DNA from: SURF-21 sp964510515 | GTDB lineage: Bacteria; Actinomycetota; Geothermincolia; Geothermincolales; RBG-13-55-18 | Direction of reading: 5' to 3' | Length of the DNA: 62,637 bases | Assembly: GCA_964510515.1 (NCBI GenBank) | Contig: CAZEAU010000013.1 | Location: forward strand, 1 to 62,637 | The notes under the pieces: model-generated | Database searches by the model: none | What the model saw: the letters and a program-made list of their open reading frames with translations, nothing else | Told to the model about the DNA's origin: nothing | In this document: one piece after another, positions 34,082 through 43,185 of the stretch | Layout: each line of letters begins with the position of its first letter | Position numbering within the stretch: the first letter of the stretch is position 1 | Made by a program: the position numbers and the translations under genes

Positions 34082-36674
34082 CCTGCGCCCCTTCCGCCCG
34101 TCTATCCTCGATGGAAGCGGCGACCTTCCTGCGCTGTATGCTCCTCAGCGCCTCCAGGGCCGCCAGCCGTACCGCCTCGCTGCCGTCGCCGGTGTATTGC
34201 CGCAGGAGCTCACGGCATTCGTCGCCGCCTATCCTGCCCAGGGCCAGGGCGGCCGCGGCCCGCAGCTCGTTCCTCCTCCTGGCCAGGAAGGGAAGCCGCG
34301 CGCGCCTGCGCAATATGCTGCGGCAATAGGGGTCGGCGGAGCGGTCGCCGATCTCCCCCAGGGCCCATATCGCCGCGGCCCGCACGGAGTTGGAGCGGTG
34401 ACGCGCCCTCTTGAAGCTGCGCGCGGGCTTGACCAAGGCTATGAGCACGGGCACCGTGGAGACGTCGCGCATGCGCCCGAGACCGATGCACGCCTCCTTC
34501 TGCACCTGTTCGTCGCGGTCGTCGAGGGCCTCGATGAGCAGGGATGTGGTCTCGGGAGTGCGGATCTTGGCCAGGGCCTTGATGGTCTCGCGCCGCACCT
34601 CCGGGTTCTGGTGCTTGATGAAGCGGGCCAGCGATTGGATGATGGAGCGGTTTCCGATCTCCGCCAGGATGGAGATGATGTTGCGGTACATGTGCCAGGG
34701 GTTATGCTTCTCGAGGTCGTTGATGAGGGTGAGGATGGCGTCTTTGCCGATGCTCTCCAGGGCCTCGAAGGTCACCCGCTTGACCAGCAGGTCATCGCTG
34801 TCCTTGAGCACCTGTATGAGGGGCTGCAGCGACTTGTCCTCGAACTTGATGAGGATCTCCGCCACCTCGGTGATGGTCTGTATGTCCCCCTCGCTCAGGA
34901 TCTCGGCCAGGTTGTCCAGCACCTCGTCGCCCGCCACCGTCGCCACCGCCTCCAGGGCGATGCGCCTCTGCTCCGGCTTGCGCGTGTCCTCGGCGCTGTT
35001 GTGGCGCCAGAAGGTGTTTATTATCTCCAGCGCCGCGTCGTAGTCCTGGGAGAGGATGAAGGTGGAGGCCAGGTTGGCCAGGCCGGCGGAAATGGTGGTA
35101 TAAACCTCGTTGAGCTCCCTCTCCCGCTCCAGCCGCTCCAGCAGGCGGTCCTTCATCTCGTAGGCCACCGGGAACTCCTGCAGGTGGCGGCTCATCTCCA
35201 GCGCCGCCGGGATGTTGCGCAGGGTCTCGGCCGTCTTCAGCCTTATCTCCGGGCTCATGTCCTCCAGGTTGTCCAGGAGGTTCTCCACCAGCCTGAGCAC
35301 GGCGTCGTGGCGGCGCGCGCGGTAGAGTTTCTGCAGCAGCCGCGGGATGTTCTCGTCGATGGTCATGTCCGCGGTCAGCTCGTCTATGTCCAGGACGAGG
35401 CCCTCGTTGACCAGCATGTTGCTGATCTGGTAGATGAGGGTGCTGGAGCCGGCGTCGCCCTTTTCGCCGCCGCCGCCGCCGACGATTTTCTTCCACATGT
35501 CCGCCTGGAAGATGCGGTCGCTGACCCGGGATTCCCAGGGCTTCCCCACCGAGGCCTGATAGATCTCGTCCACCAGCGCGGAGAGCGCGCCGTAGCGCAG
35601 CTCCTGGCCGGGGGCGAGGCCGGCCTCGGGATCGTTCGCCGTCTTCTGCAGCGATTCATGCTCGCGGATGGTGCTCTCCAGGAGGTCGAAGACCTTGTTT
35701 TCGCGCAGCATATCCAGTATCTTCTCGCGCAGCCGCGGGTCCTGCAGCGATTCCGGCTCGCCCCGCAGCAGGAAACCCTTGAGTTCGGACGGCTCGAGAA
35801 AGGCGGCGGCGCGGGCGATCTCCTCCGCGTCCATCCCCCGCAGGTCCGCCTCGCCGACCTCCTCGAGCAGGAGGAGGGTCCTCTCCAGGGTGTCGCAGAT
35901 CCTGTCCAGGGCGGCTTCGGGGTCCTCTTCCTCCGCCACGATCTCGCGCACCGCCCGGCGCAGGAGCAAGCCCAGCCGCGGCGGGTTTGCCATGACGCCG
36001 CGGATGGTCTCCTCGCCCGTTTTCTCCCGGCTCTCTCTGCCGGTGACGTAGCCCACGAACCTCTCGTCCTTGAGCCTCTCGTTCAGGCGCTGGAGCTCCT
36101 CTTCCTTGAAGGCCGCCTCCCCGCCCCCGCCCTCCTGGGGCGCCTCGGCGGTTACGAACTCGTCTTCGGAGACGGAGACGAAGCGCCTCTCGTTGACCAG
36201 TATGTGGTAACAGCCCCCCCGGGATATTTCCGCGGCCAGGCCGCCCGCCAGGCGCAATTCCTCCGCCTCCCTGGCCATGACGTAGAGGAAGCGGAGGAAC
36301 TCTTCCTCGTCCATACCCGCGGAGAAGGTGATGCTGTAGACATCCCTGCGGCGCAGGGCGTCGAGGAAGGAGAGCACGGGGGGGCGGGCCTGGTCGCGGT
36401 CGTGCAGCTTCTTCCCGTTCACCAGGAGGAGGTTGTCCGCCTCGCCCAGGGTGAGCTTGCCGGTCTGGGCGAGCAGCGGGGCCATGTGGCCGTAGGCGGC
36501 CGCCACCGAGGAGGCGATCATGTCGCTGGTGGGAGGGTACATGTGGATGTTGATGGTGGCGGCATTGAGGGCCACCAGGAGCTCGACCGCCCGGCGCGCG
36601 ACCTCCTCCCCCGCCTCTCCCCCGGCACCGTTATCCAGGCGTGCAACTTTCTCTTCTTCCATGCCTCGCTTCAT
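34068..36674 (-). CDS. HEAT-repeat protein, 868 aa
   Basis: A large soluble alpha-helical protein. The N-terminal ~350 residues (ELLVALNAATINIHMYPPTS, RDVYSITFSAGMDEEEFLRF) resemble a domain seen with HEAT repeats in delta-proteobacterial and actinobacterial proteins, function unknown. From ~470 to 840 there are PBS-lyase/HEAT-type repeats (VRRETIKALAKI, VQKEACIGLGRM, VRAAAIWALGEIG, ELRAAAALALGRIGG). These probably make a protein-protein scaffold. The start may be 36674 or 36662; neither has a strong ribosome-binding site. A Gly/Glu-rich hinge lies near residue 400. Confidence 0.85.
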   Translation of the reverse strand: MKRGMEEEKVARLDNGAGGEAGEEVARRAVELLVALNAATINIHMYPPTSDMIASSVAAAYGHMAPLLAQTGKLTLGEADNLLLVNGKKLHDRDQARPPVLSFLDALRRRDVYSITFSAGMDEEEFLRFLYVMAREAEELRLAGGLAAEISRGGCYHILVNERRFVSVSEDEFVTAEAPQEGGGGEAAFKEEELQRLNERLKDERFVGYVTGRESREKTGEETIRGVMANPPRLGLLLRRAVREIVAEEEDPEAALDRICDTLERTLLLLEEVGEADLRGMDAEEIARAAAFLEPSELKGFLLRGEPESLQDPRLREKILDMLRENKVFDLLESTIREHESLQKTANDPEAGLAPGQELRYGALSALVDEIYQASVGKPWESRVSDRIFQADMWKKIVGGGGGEKGDAGSSTLIYQISNMLVNEGLVLDIDELTADMTIDENIPRLLQKLYRARRHDAVLRLVENLLDNLEDMSPEIRLKTAETLRNIPAALEMSRHLQEFPVAYEMKDRLLERLERERELNEVYTTISAGLANLASTFILSQDYDAALEIINTFWRHNSAEDTRKPEQRRIALEAVATVAGDEVLDNLAEILSEGDIQTITEVAEILIKFEDKSLQPLIQVLKDSDDLLVKRVTFEALESIGKDAILTLINDLEKHNPWHMYRNIISILAEIGNRSIIQSLARFIKHQNPEVRRETIKALAKIRTPETTSLLIEALDDRDEQVQKEACIGLGRMRDVSTVPVLIALVKPARSFKRARHRSNSVRAAAIWALGEIGDRSADPYCRSILRRRARLPFLARRRNELRAAAALALGRIGGDECRELLRQYTGDGSEAVRLAALEALRSIQRRKVAASIEDRRAEGAQVSGA

Positions 36675-36788
36675 TCCTGATCTCTCGTTTCTCTCTCTGA
36701 CTTTCTATTATCGACAACGGGAGGAACCCACATTAGAGCATTTACCGCCCGGGTTGGTAATTTCTGCGTGCGCCCCGCGTGCCCTCCT

Positions 36789-36874
36789 GGGGCCACGTCT
36801 TGCAAGCCCGTGGTAAAATCCCCAGCGCGAACAGGCAAGGTAGGGAAGTATGCAAAAATCAAGACCTGCCCCCC
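36789..36874. repeat. Palindromic REP/MITE-like element, copy D
   Basis: GGGGCCACGTCTTGC at the left mirrors GCAAAAATCAAGACCTGCCCC at the right (36852-36872 region). This matches the ends of the copies at 11975 and 16261. It sits in the divergent gap before tsaC. Confidence 0.6.
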
Positions 36875-36894
36875 CATGAGGATATAATGAGGTC

Positions 36895-37539
36895 ATGGTA
36901 GAGATAGCGAAAGTGGATGAGGAGGACGCGCCGTCCCTGCTGCGCCGCTGCGCACGGGTCCTGGACGCGGGGGGCCTCCTCGTCCTTCCCACCGATACCG
37001 TCTATGGCCTGGCGGCGCGCGCGGACCTGGAGGCTGCCGTGCGGGCGGTCTTCTCCGCCAAGGGCAGGGAGGGCGAAAAGGCGCTGGTGATCATGGTGCC
37101 CGGCGCGCGCGAGGCGGCGGCCCTCGCCCTGCCCGCGCAGCGCGAGGCGCTGGGCCGCCTGTCCCCTTTCTGGCCCGGCCCCCTTACCCTGGTGGTCGAG
37201 ACGGCGGACGTCGGGTGGAAGAGATTCGTGGCTCCGGCCCCGGGGCCGCTGGGCCTCAGGGTGCCGGACGACCCCTTCCTGCTCGCGCTGCTCGCGCTGC
37301 GCTGGCCGCTCGCGGTGACCAGCGCCAACCCCGCGGGGGGGAGGGCGCCCTCCGCCTTCGGGGAGATAGACGCGGCCCTGCTCGCGGCGGCGGAACTGGC
37401 CCTGGACGGGGGGATGCGCGGCTCGGGCAGGCCTTCCACCGTCGCGGAGCTGCGCGGGGAAACGGTGAGGGTGTTGAGGACGGGGGAGATAGGGGAGCGC
37501 CAGCTGCGGCGGGCCATGACGGCGAAAGGAAGGGGTTGA
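36895..37539 (+). CDS. tsaC: L-threonylcarbamoyladenylate synthase
   Basis: This 214-aa YrdC/Sua5-family enzyme makes threonylcarbamoyl-AMP from Thr, bicarbonate and ATP for the tRNA t6A37 modification. LPTDTVYGLAA and SAKGREGEKAL line the nucleotide cleft, and VTSANPAGG and GRPSTVAEL are family motifs. It lacks the C-terminal Sua5 domain, so it is the short form. It heads a cluster matching the ywlC-ywlE-rpiB-glyA order of Bacillus. Confidence 0.94.
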   Translation: MVEIAKVDEEDAPSLLRRCARVLDAGGLLVLPTDTVYGLAARADLEAAVRAVFSAKGREGEKALVIMVPGAREAAALALPAQREALGRLSPFWPGPLTLVVETADVGWKRFVAPAPGPLGLRVPDDPFLLALLALRWPLAVTSANPAGGRAPSAFGEIDAALLAAAELALDGGMRGSGRPSTVAELRGETVRVLRTGEIGERQLRRAMTAKGRG

Positions 37540-37543
37540 ACTG

Positions 37544-38161
37544 CTGGACATACTCGTCTTGTGCACGGGCAACATATGCCGCAGCCCCATGGCGGAGGCG
37601 CTCTTCCGCTCCCGGCTGGCAGACACCCGCCCGGAGCTCTCCGCCCTGACGGTCGTCCATTCGGCGGGGACCTCCGCCATCGGCGGAAACCCTGCCACCT
37701 CCACCGCCGTGCAGGCCATGGACCTGTGGGGCGTCGACCTCGCGCCCCACCGCGCCACGGAGCTCACCCCCGCCATGCTGCTCGAGGCCGACCTGGTGCT
37801 GGCCATGGCCCGGGAACACCTCGTGGGCGTGGAGCGCATGGAGCCCCGGGCAATGCGCTGGAGCACGACCTACAAGCACCTCGCCGCCGCCTGCGGCCTC
37901 GTCGTCAGCCGCCTGGGGGACGAGCCGGTGGGGGGAGAGGAGCAGGCGCGCTCCCGCATCGCCGACGTCTGCGAGCTGCTCAGGGAGGCGTCGCCGGGCG
38001 AGGGATTCGCCGCCGATATCTACTCGCGGGGCTCTGATATAATTGACCCCATCGGAGGCTCCCTGCAGGTGTACCTGGGAGTGGCCGAGGACATCGAGAG
38101 CTCGCTGGACGACGTCCTGCGGGCCCTTTTCGGGCGCCCCCCCTCCTCCGGCCGGGGGTGA
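37544..38161 (+). CDS. Low-molecular-weight protein phosphatase
   Basis: This ~205-aa Cys phosphatase has the P-loop CTGNICRS with catalytic Cys and Arg, and general acid Asp in DPIGG near the end. Bacterial members act on protein phospho-Tyr or phospho-Arg (YwlE type). The first beta strand (LDILVL) precedes any ATG or GTG. AAGGAAGGGG ends eight bases before a CTG at 37544, so a CTG start (or 37541) is likely; a TTG at 37559 would cut the strand. It is expected to be coupled to tsaC, four bases upstream. It is longer than the ~150-aa norm owing to an insert between ~105 and 150. Confidence 0.88.
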   Translation: MDILVLCTGNICRSPMAEALFRSRLADTRPELSALTVVHSAGTSAIGGNPATSTAVQAMDLWGVDLAPHRATELTPAMLLEADLVLAMAREHLVGVERMEPRAMRWSTTYKHLAAACGLVVSRLGDEPVGGEEQARSRIADVCELLREASPGEGFAADIYSRGSDIIDPIGGSLQVYLGVAEDIESSLDDVLRALFGRPPSSGRG

Positions 38162-38216
38162 AAGGCCGGGGGAGGGGAGACCGTTTCGCGTGGAAGCATA
38201 GGAGTGGATAAGCGAG

Positions 38217-38675
38217 ATGAGAGTAGCCCTGGGATGTGACCATGCCGGCTTCCTCCTCAAGCAGGTGGTCGCGGCGGCGTTGGAGGGGGAGGGGCACGAG
38301 GTGCTGGACGAGGGCACCGGCTCGCGGACCTCGTGCGACTGGCCGGATTTCGGCGCGCGGGTCGCGGCCCGCGTGGCCGCGGGGGAGGCGGAGAGGGGGA
38401 TCGCCCTCTGTGGCACCGGGGTCGGCATGAGCATCGCCGCCAACAAGGTCCCCGGGGTGAGGGCGGCCCTCTGCAACGACCTTTTCACCGCGCGCTACAG
38501 CAGGCTGCACAACGACGCCAACGTGCTGGCCATGGGGGCGCGGGTCGTCGGCCCCGGCCTGGCGGAGGAGATCGTGCGCACCTGGATGGACACGCCCTTC
38601 GCGGGGGGGCGCCATTCCCGCAGGCTGGACAGGTTGGCCGAGATCGAGAGGCGACACGGAGGAAACAGGGTATGA
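38217..38675 (+). CDS. rpiB: Ribose-5-phosphate isomerase B
   Basis: A 152-aa RpiB/LacAB-family enzyme interconverting ribose 5-phosphate and ribulose 5-phosphate. GCDHAGF carries the substrate-binding Asp-His, CGTGVGMSIAANK holds the catalytic Cys and anion hole, and HNDANVLAMGARV is a conserved block. The stop overlaps glyA (ATGA). Confidence 0.95.
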   Translation: MRVALGCDHAGFLLKQVVAAALEGEGHEVLDEGTGSRTSCDWPDFGARVAARVAAGEAERGIALCGTGVGMSIAANKVPGVRAALCNDLFTARYSRLHNDANVLAMGARVVGPGLAEEIVRTWMDTPFAGGRHSRRLDRLAEIERRHGGNRV

Positions 38676-39922
38676 GAGGTGTGGACGAGATAGCCAGGGT
38701 GGACCCGGAGATCGCGCGGGTGGTGGAGGACGAACTGAACCGCCTGCGCTGCAAGATCGAGCTCATCGCCTCGGAGAACTTTCCCTCCCGCGCCGTGCTG
38801 GAGGCTGCGGGAACGGTGCTCACCAACAAGTACGCGGAGGGGTACCCGGGGCGCAGGTGGTACGGTGGCTGCGAACACGTGGACCGCGCCGAGGAATTGG
38901 CCATCGCCCGCGCCCGGTCCCTCTTCGGCGCGGAGCACGCCAACGTGCAGCCCCACGCCGGGGCCCAGGCCAACATGGCCGTCTATTTCTGCGCCCTCGA
39001 GCCCGGCGATGCCATCCTGGCCATGGAGAAGAGCGCGGGGGGGCATCTCACCCACGGCAGCTCCGCCAACATCAGCGGCGCCCTCTACGAGGCGCATTTC
39101 TATGCCCCCAACCGGGAGACGGAGGTGCTGGACTACGAGGAAATTGCCGCCGCGGCCAGGAAATGCCGCCCCAGGATGATCATCGCGGGGGGCAGTTCCT
39201 ACCCCCGGGACATCGACTTCGCCGCCTTCCGTGCGGTCGCCGACGAGGTGGGGGCCGTGCTCATGGTGGACATGGCCCATTTCGCGGGCCTGGTGGCGGG
39301 AAAGGTGCATTCCGACCCCGTGCCCCACGCCGAGTTCGTGACCTCCACCACCCACAAGACGCTGCGCGGGCCGCGCGGGGGGATGATACTCTGCCGGGAG
39401 CGCTACGCGCGGCAGCTGGACCACGCCGTGTTCCCCGGCACCCAGGGGGGCCCGCTCATGCATATCGTAGCCGCCAAGGCGGTGGCCCTCCTGGAGGCCT
39501 CGCGCCCCGAGTTCGCGCAGTATGCGCGGCAGATAGTGAGCAACGCCGCTGCGCTGGCCGGGGCCTTGAGCGAACGCGGCATGCGCCTCGTTTCCGGGGG
39601 CACGGACACCCACCTCCTCCTCCTCGACCTGCGCCCCCTCGGGCTCACCGGCGACGAGGTGGAAAAAGCGCTGGACGCGGTGAAGATCACCGCCAACAAG
39701 AACAGCATCCCCTTCGACGACAAGCCGCCCGCGGTGGCCGGCGGCATCCGCTTCGGCACGCCCGCGGTGACCACGCGGGGGATGCGCGAGGCGGAGATGG
39801 TCGAGATCGCCGACCTCATAGCCCTGGTGGTGCGGAACATGGAATCGCAGGAAGTCATGGGCAAGGTGCGGAGAAGGGTGGAGGAACTGCTGGCCGGCTT
39901 TCCCCTCTACCCCGACCTCTAG
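38672..39922 (+). CDS. glyA: Serine hydroxymethyltransferase
   Basis: This 416-aa PLP enzyme converts Ser plus tetrahydrofolate to Gly plus methylene-tetrahydrofolate. LIASENFPS, NKYAEGYPGRRWYGGCEHVD and MVDMAHFAGL are family blocks, and the PLP Lys229 lies in TTHKTLRGPRGG. The start ATG follows GGAGGAAACAGGGT; an upstream in-frame extension is a shadow of rpiB. Full length. Confidence 0.97.
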   Translation: MRGVDEIARVDPEIARVVEDELNRLRCKIELIASENFPSRAVLEAAGTVLTNKYAEGYPGRRWYGGCEHVDRAEELAIARARSLFGAEHANVQPHAGAQANMAVYFCALEPGDAILAMEKSAGGHLTHGSSANISGALYEAHFYAPNRETEVLDYEEIAAAARKCRPRMIIAGGSSYPRDIDFAAFRAVADEVGAVLMVDMAHFAGLVAGKVHSDPVPHAEFVTSTTHKTLRGPRGGMILCRERYARQLDHAVFPGTQGGPLMHIVAAKAVALLEASRPEFAQYARQIVSNAAALAGALSERGMRLVSGGTDTHLLLLDLRPLGLTGDEVEKALDAVKITANKNSIPFDDKPPAVAGGIRFGTPAVTTRGMREAEMVEIADLIALVVRNMESQEVMGKVRRRVEELLAGFPLYPDL

Positions 39923-39957
39923 GGGCGCCCCTTCTGCCGCGGCGCGGGGAGACGAAC

Positions 39958-40419
39958 ATGACCAGGCCCAGTTGGGAGACGTATTTCATGTCCATCGCCG
40001 AGCAGGTGGCCATGCGTTCGACCTGCCTGCGCCGCCGGGTGGGCTGCATCATCGTCGTCGGGAGGCGCATCGTGTCCACCGGATACAACGGCGCCCCCTC
40101 CGGCCTTCCCCACTGCGAGGAGGTCGGCTGCGTGCGCGAGACGCGGGGGGTGGCATCCGGGGAGAGGCATGAGCTCTGCCGGGGGCTGCACGCCGAGCAG
40201 AACGCCATCATCCAGGCGGCCATGCACGGCACCGCGGTGCGGGGCGGCAGCGTCTTCTGCACCCACAAGCCGTGCGTCCTGTGCACCAAGATGCTCATCA
40301 ACGCGGGCGTCAGGCGCGTCTATTTTGCCCAGGGCTACGAGGACGAGATGGCGGATGAGATGGCGGGTGCGGCGGGGCTGCAGCTCATCCAGATGAGCGG
40401 CGGGGGGGGCTCGGCTTGA
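39958..40419 (+). CDS. Deoxycytidylate deaminase (ComEB family)
   Basis: This 153-aa zinc enzyme converts dCMP to dUMP for thymidylate synthesis. The zinc site is HAEQNAII plus CTHKPCVLCTK; STGYNGAPSGLPHC is the nucleotide-binding block. It sits after glyA, whose methylene-tetrahydrofolate product feeds the same pathway. Its stop overlaps the next gene. Confidence 0.94.
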   Translation: MTRPSWETYFMSIAEQVAMRSTCLRRRVGCIIVVGRRIVSTGYNGAPSGLPHCEEVGCVRETRGVASGERHELCRGLHAEQNAIIQAAMHGTAVRGGSVFCTHKPCVLCTKMLINAGVRRVYFAQGYEDEMADEMAGAAGLQLIQMSGGGGSA

Positions 40420-41600
40420 TCTACCTCACGGCCTTTACCATCTCCCTGGTCCTCGTCCTCCTCCTTACCCCCTTCGCCCGGCGCCTCGCGCTCTGGCTGG
40501 GCGCGGTCGACATGCCGCACGACCGCAAGGTGCATGAGAATCCGACCCCGACCCTGGGCGGGGTGGCCATCCTGCTGGCGGTGGTGCTCTCCCTGCTGGC
40601 GTGCAAGCTGCTGGTGAGCTATTCCCGCACCATGGCCGGGCCGCAGGGAGTGGTGGACGCCCTCTCCTCTTACCAGCTGTTGGGCATCATCCTCGCCTCC
40701 ACCTTCATCGCGGTGATGGGGGCGGTGGACGATATGCGCCACCTCTCACCGTGGATGAAGCTGGCGGGCCAGGTGATGGGGGCGCTGGTGCTGGTATCCT
40801 TCGGCGTCGAGATAAGCAGCATCGCCCTGCCCCGGGGCAACGTCCTGGACCTCACCGCCAGCCCCCTCCTCTCCATCCTGCTGACCATCGTCTGGATGGT
40901 GGCTTTCACCAACATCATCAACCTCATCGACGGCCTGGACGGCCTGGCCGCGGGCATCGCCTTCATCTCCGCGGTCGCCTTCTTCTTCTACGGCTCGCGC
41001 GTGGGCGGCGACCCCAACACCCTGCAGGCCATGGTCGTCTCGGCCGCCGTGGGCGGGGCGTGCCTGGGTTTTCTGCGCTACAATTTCAACCCTGCCAGCA
41101 TCTTCATGGGGGACTCGGGGGCGCAGTTCCTGGGCTTCATCCTGGGCGCGAGCAGCATACAGGGCATACTTAAGCGCACCGCGGTCGCCACCCTCTTCAC
41201 CCCCATCATCATCCTGGCCGTCCCCATCATCGACACCGGCCTGGCCATATTCAGGCGGGCGAGGAAGGGGAGGCCCTTCCATTACGCGGACAAGGAGCAC
41301 ATCCATCACCGCCTGCTCTACATCGGGCACACGCAGCGCCAGGCGGTGCTCATAATCTACCTCTGGACGGCGGTGCTCACGGGCATCGCCCTGGCCCTCG
41401 AGTTCGTCGCCTCCAAGATGGTGGCCCTCGTGCTTCTGGCCGCGGGCTTTCTCGTTTTCCTGGCCTCCACCCTGCCGCGTATCGTGAGCGGCGGCAGGGA
41501 GCTCGAGGAGGAAGCGGGGGCGGCGGAGGCGCTCGCGGAGCAAGCGCAGGAGCAAGCGCAGGAGCAAGGGACAGAGGGCGGGCAGAGGCGGGAGCGCTGA
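40416..41600 (+). CDS. Undecaprenyl-phosphate GlcNAc-1-phosphate transferase (WecA/TagO family)
   Basis: This 394-aa integral membrane protein has about ten or eleven helices and starts the lipid-linked sugar chain for wall polymers. NPTPTLGG, VDDMRHLSP, NIINLIDGLDGLAAG and FMGDSGAQFLG are the Asp-rich catalytic loops; HIHHRLLYIGHTQRQ is the His-rich loop that separates WecA/TagO from MraY. The start is a TTG overlapping the preceding stop. The charged tail contains a short EQAQ repeat and is probably cytoplasmic. Confidence 0.93.
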   Translation: MIYLTAFTISLVLVLLLTPFARRLALWLGAVDMPHDRKVHENPTPTLGGVAILLAVVLSLLACKLLVSYSRTMAGPQGVVDALSSYQLLGIILASTFIAVMGAVDDMRHLSPWMKLAGQVMGALVLVSFGVEISSIALPRGNVLDLTASPLLSILLTIVWMVAFTNIINLIDGLDGLAAGIAFISAVAFFFYGSRVGGDPNTLQAMVVSAAVGGACLGFLRYNFNPASIFMGDSGAQFLGFILGASSIQGILKRTAVATLFTPIIILAVPIIDTGLAIFRRARKGRPFHYADKEHIHHRLLYIGHTQRQAVLIIYLWTAVLTGIALALEFVASKMVALVLLAAGFLVFLASTLPRIVSGGRELEEEAGAAEALAEQAQEQAQEQGTEGGQRRER

Positions 41601-41729
41601 CGGCGGCTTGCCCGCGCGCTCCACGCCCGCGGCGGCGGCGCTCCATATTGTTCCATGTCATTCCCCGCGCGGGCTCCGCGGTGTTAACCTCGCCGCGGCG
41701 TTGGACACGCCCGAGAACGGAGAAGTAAT

Positions 41730-41867
41730 ATGACCATTGAGCATGAGGCCATCGGCTGCCGACCGGTGACGATGCCGATCGAGGCACGGGAGCTGGGCCC
41801 GGGTGGCGGGAAGCCGCGCCAGGCAGCGTTCGCAGCAGGGAGAGGTGGGATCCGGGATGTCGCGTAA
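41730..41867 (+). CDS. 45-aa small ORF overlapping the radical SAM gene
   Basis: ATG 41730 is preceded by GGAGAAGTAAT and the stop overlaps the next start region by 11 bases, suggesting coupling. The peptide (MTIEHEAIGCRPV start, RGGIRDVA end) has one Cys. It could be a leader or a precursor for the following radical SAM protein, but it may also be spurious. The first half of the gap (41601-41729) holds nothing clear. Confidence 0.35.
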   Translation: MTIEHEAIGCRPVTMPIEARELGPGGGKPRQAAFAAGRGGIRDVA

Positions 41868-43086
41868 TGGAGACGACAAGGGCGGGGCCAAGCTGAGCAG
41901 GAAAGCGAGGCGCAATCTCTACCAGTTGCTGGGGCCGCCGACATTCCCCATCTTCATGCTCGGGGGCGGCTGGCTGCTGAAGACCATCGGCCCCTACATA
42001 CCCGTTCTCAAGTATGCGCGGCCGGACCGCTTCTCCTACCACCTGCCCCCGGTGAAGTCGCGGCCCTACGAGAGGTTTTACCGCAACATCATCGACCGCG
42101 GGCTGGGAAGAGAGTGGGGCCCGCATGCCGTGACCATCGCCGTCACCCACGAGTGTAATGCCCACTGCGTTCACTGCAGCGCCTTCCGGCGCAGCCACGA
42201 GGGCACCCTGACCACGGGGCAGTGGTGCGGCGTCATCGACCAGTGCGCGGAGCTGGGCATCACCGACATCATCATCACCGGCGGCGAGCCGCTCCTGCGT
42301 CCCGACCTGGACGTGCTCATCCGCAGGATAGTGGAAAACGACTGCGTCGCCGACATCTTCACCAACGGTTCCCTGCTCTCGGAGGAGAACCTGGACAAGC
42401 TCTCCGGGGCCGGCTGCGACACCATCTTCGTCAGCCTGGACAGCCCCTTCGCCGAGGAGCACGACAGGCTGCGCGGGGTGCCCGGCCTCTACGATCGCGT
42501 CATCGCGGGCGTGGAGCGGGCGGTGTCCCGGGGCATGGCGGTGGGCATCTCCACCTATATGAACCGGGAGAACATCGCCAGGGACTACCACCACAAGTTC
42601 CTGGAGCTGTGCCGGGAACTGGGGGTGGGGGAGCTGACCGTCTTCGACCTCGTGCCCACGGGCAGGTGCATCAAGGAGGACGAACTCATCCTCGCCGACT
42701 CCGAGCGCGAGGCCTTCCGCGTCATCCAGGAGGAGCAGTGGAAGGACTTCAAGGGCCCGAGGGTGTGCCTGATGTGCCACGTCAACGACCCGCATATCAT
42801 GGGCTGCTTCGGCGTGAAGTGGCAGATACACATCACCCACAACGGTTTCGTCACCCCTTGCGACTTCAGCCCCCTGCATTTCGGCAACGTCAAGGAGGAA
42901 TCCCTGTGGGATATATGGCACCGCATGAAGGTGCACCCCGAATACGACCGCAAGACCATGACCTGCCGCATGCAGGACCCCGAGTTCCGCCGCAAGTATA
43001 TCCACAAGATACCGGACGGCGTGGACCTGCCCTTCCCCATCGACATGGTGGACCGGGAGCACCGGGAGGCATGCTCCCGCGGGTGA
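41857..43086 (+). CDS. Radical SAM protein with SPASM-like C-terminus
   Basis: This 409-aa protein has a radical SAM cluster CNAHCVHC (CX3CX2C) after a ~95-aa basic and partly hydrophobic N-terminus (GPPTFPIFMLGGGWLLKTIG). ITGGEPLLRPD is the SAM-binding motif. The C-terminal Cys set (CLMCHVND, MGCFG, TPCDF, TCRM) can bind one or two auxiliary clusters, as in PqqE or AlbA relatives. The start ATG follows GGGAGAGGTGGGATCCGGG. The substrate is unknown; the ORF at 41730 is a possible partner. Confidence 0.88.
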   Translation: MSRNGDDKGGAKLSRKARRNLYQLLGPPTFPIFMLGGGWLLKTIGPYIPVLKYARPDRFSYHLPPVKSRPYERFYRNIIDRGLGREWGPHAVTIAVTHECNAHCVHCSAFRRSHEGTLTTGQWCGVIDQCAELGITDIIITGGEPLLRPDLDVLIRRIVENDCVADIFTNGSLLSEENLDKLSGAGCDTIFVSLDSPFAEEHDRLRGVPGLYDRVIAGVERAVSRGMAVGISTYMNRENIARDYHHKFLELCRELGVGELTVFDLVPTGRCIKEDELILADSEREAFRVIQEEQWKDFKGPRVCLMCHVNDPHIMGCFGVKWQIHITHNGFVTPCDFSPLHFGNVKEESLWDIWHRMKVHPEYDRKTMTCRMQDPEFRRKYIHKIPDGVDLPFPIDMVDREHREACSRG

Positions 43087-43185
43087 GGCACGCGGGAAGG
43101 GCATGCTCCTTTCCCCGGCGCCCGCATATGGCTTAAAATGGTGTCGGGAGAATTTTCCTGCGCAGACATGATTTGTGAGGTCAAG

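Noticed and set aside
36883..36888. TATAAT just before tsaC as a promoter
   Set aside because: No acceptable -35 lies 16-18 bp upstream, and the position is inside and beside repeat copy D.
41520..41580. Short tandem repeat in the WecA/TagO gene tail
   Set aside because: It encodes a low-complexity Glu/Gln/Ala tail of the real protein; no separate function is evident.
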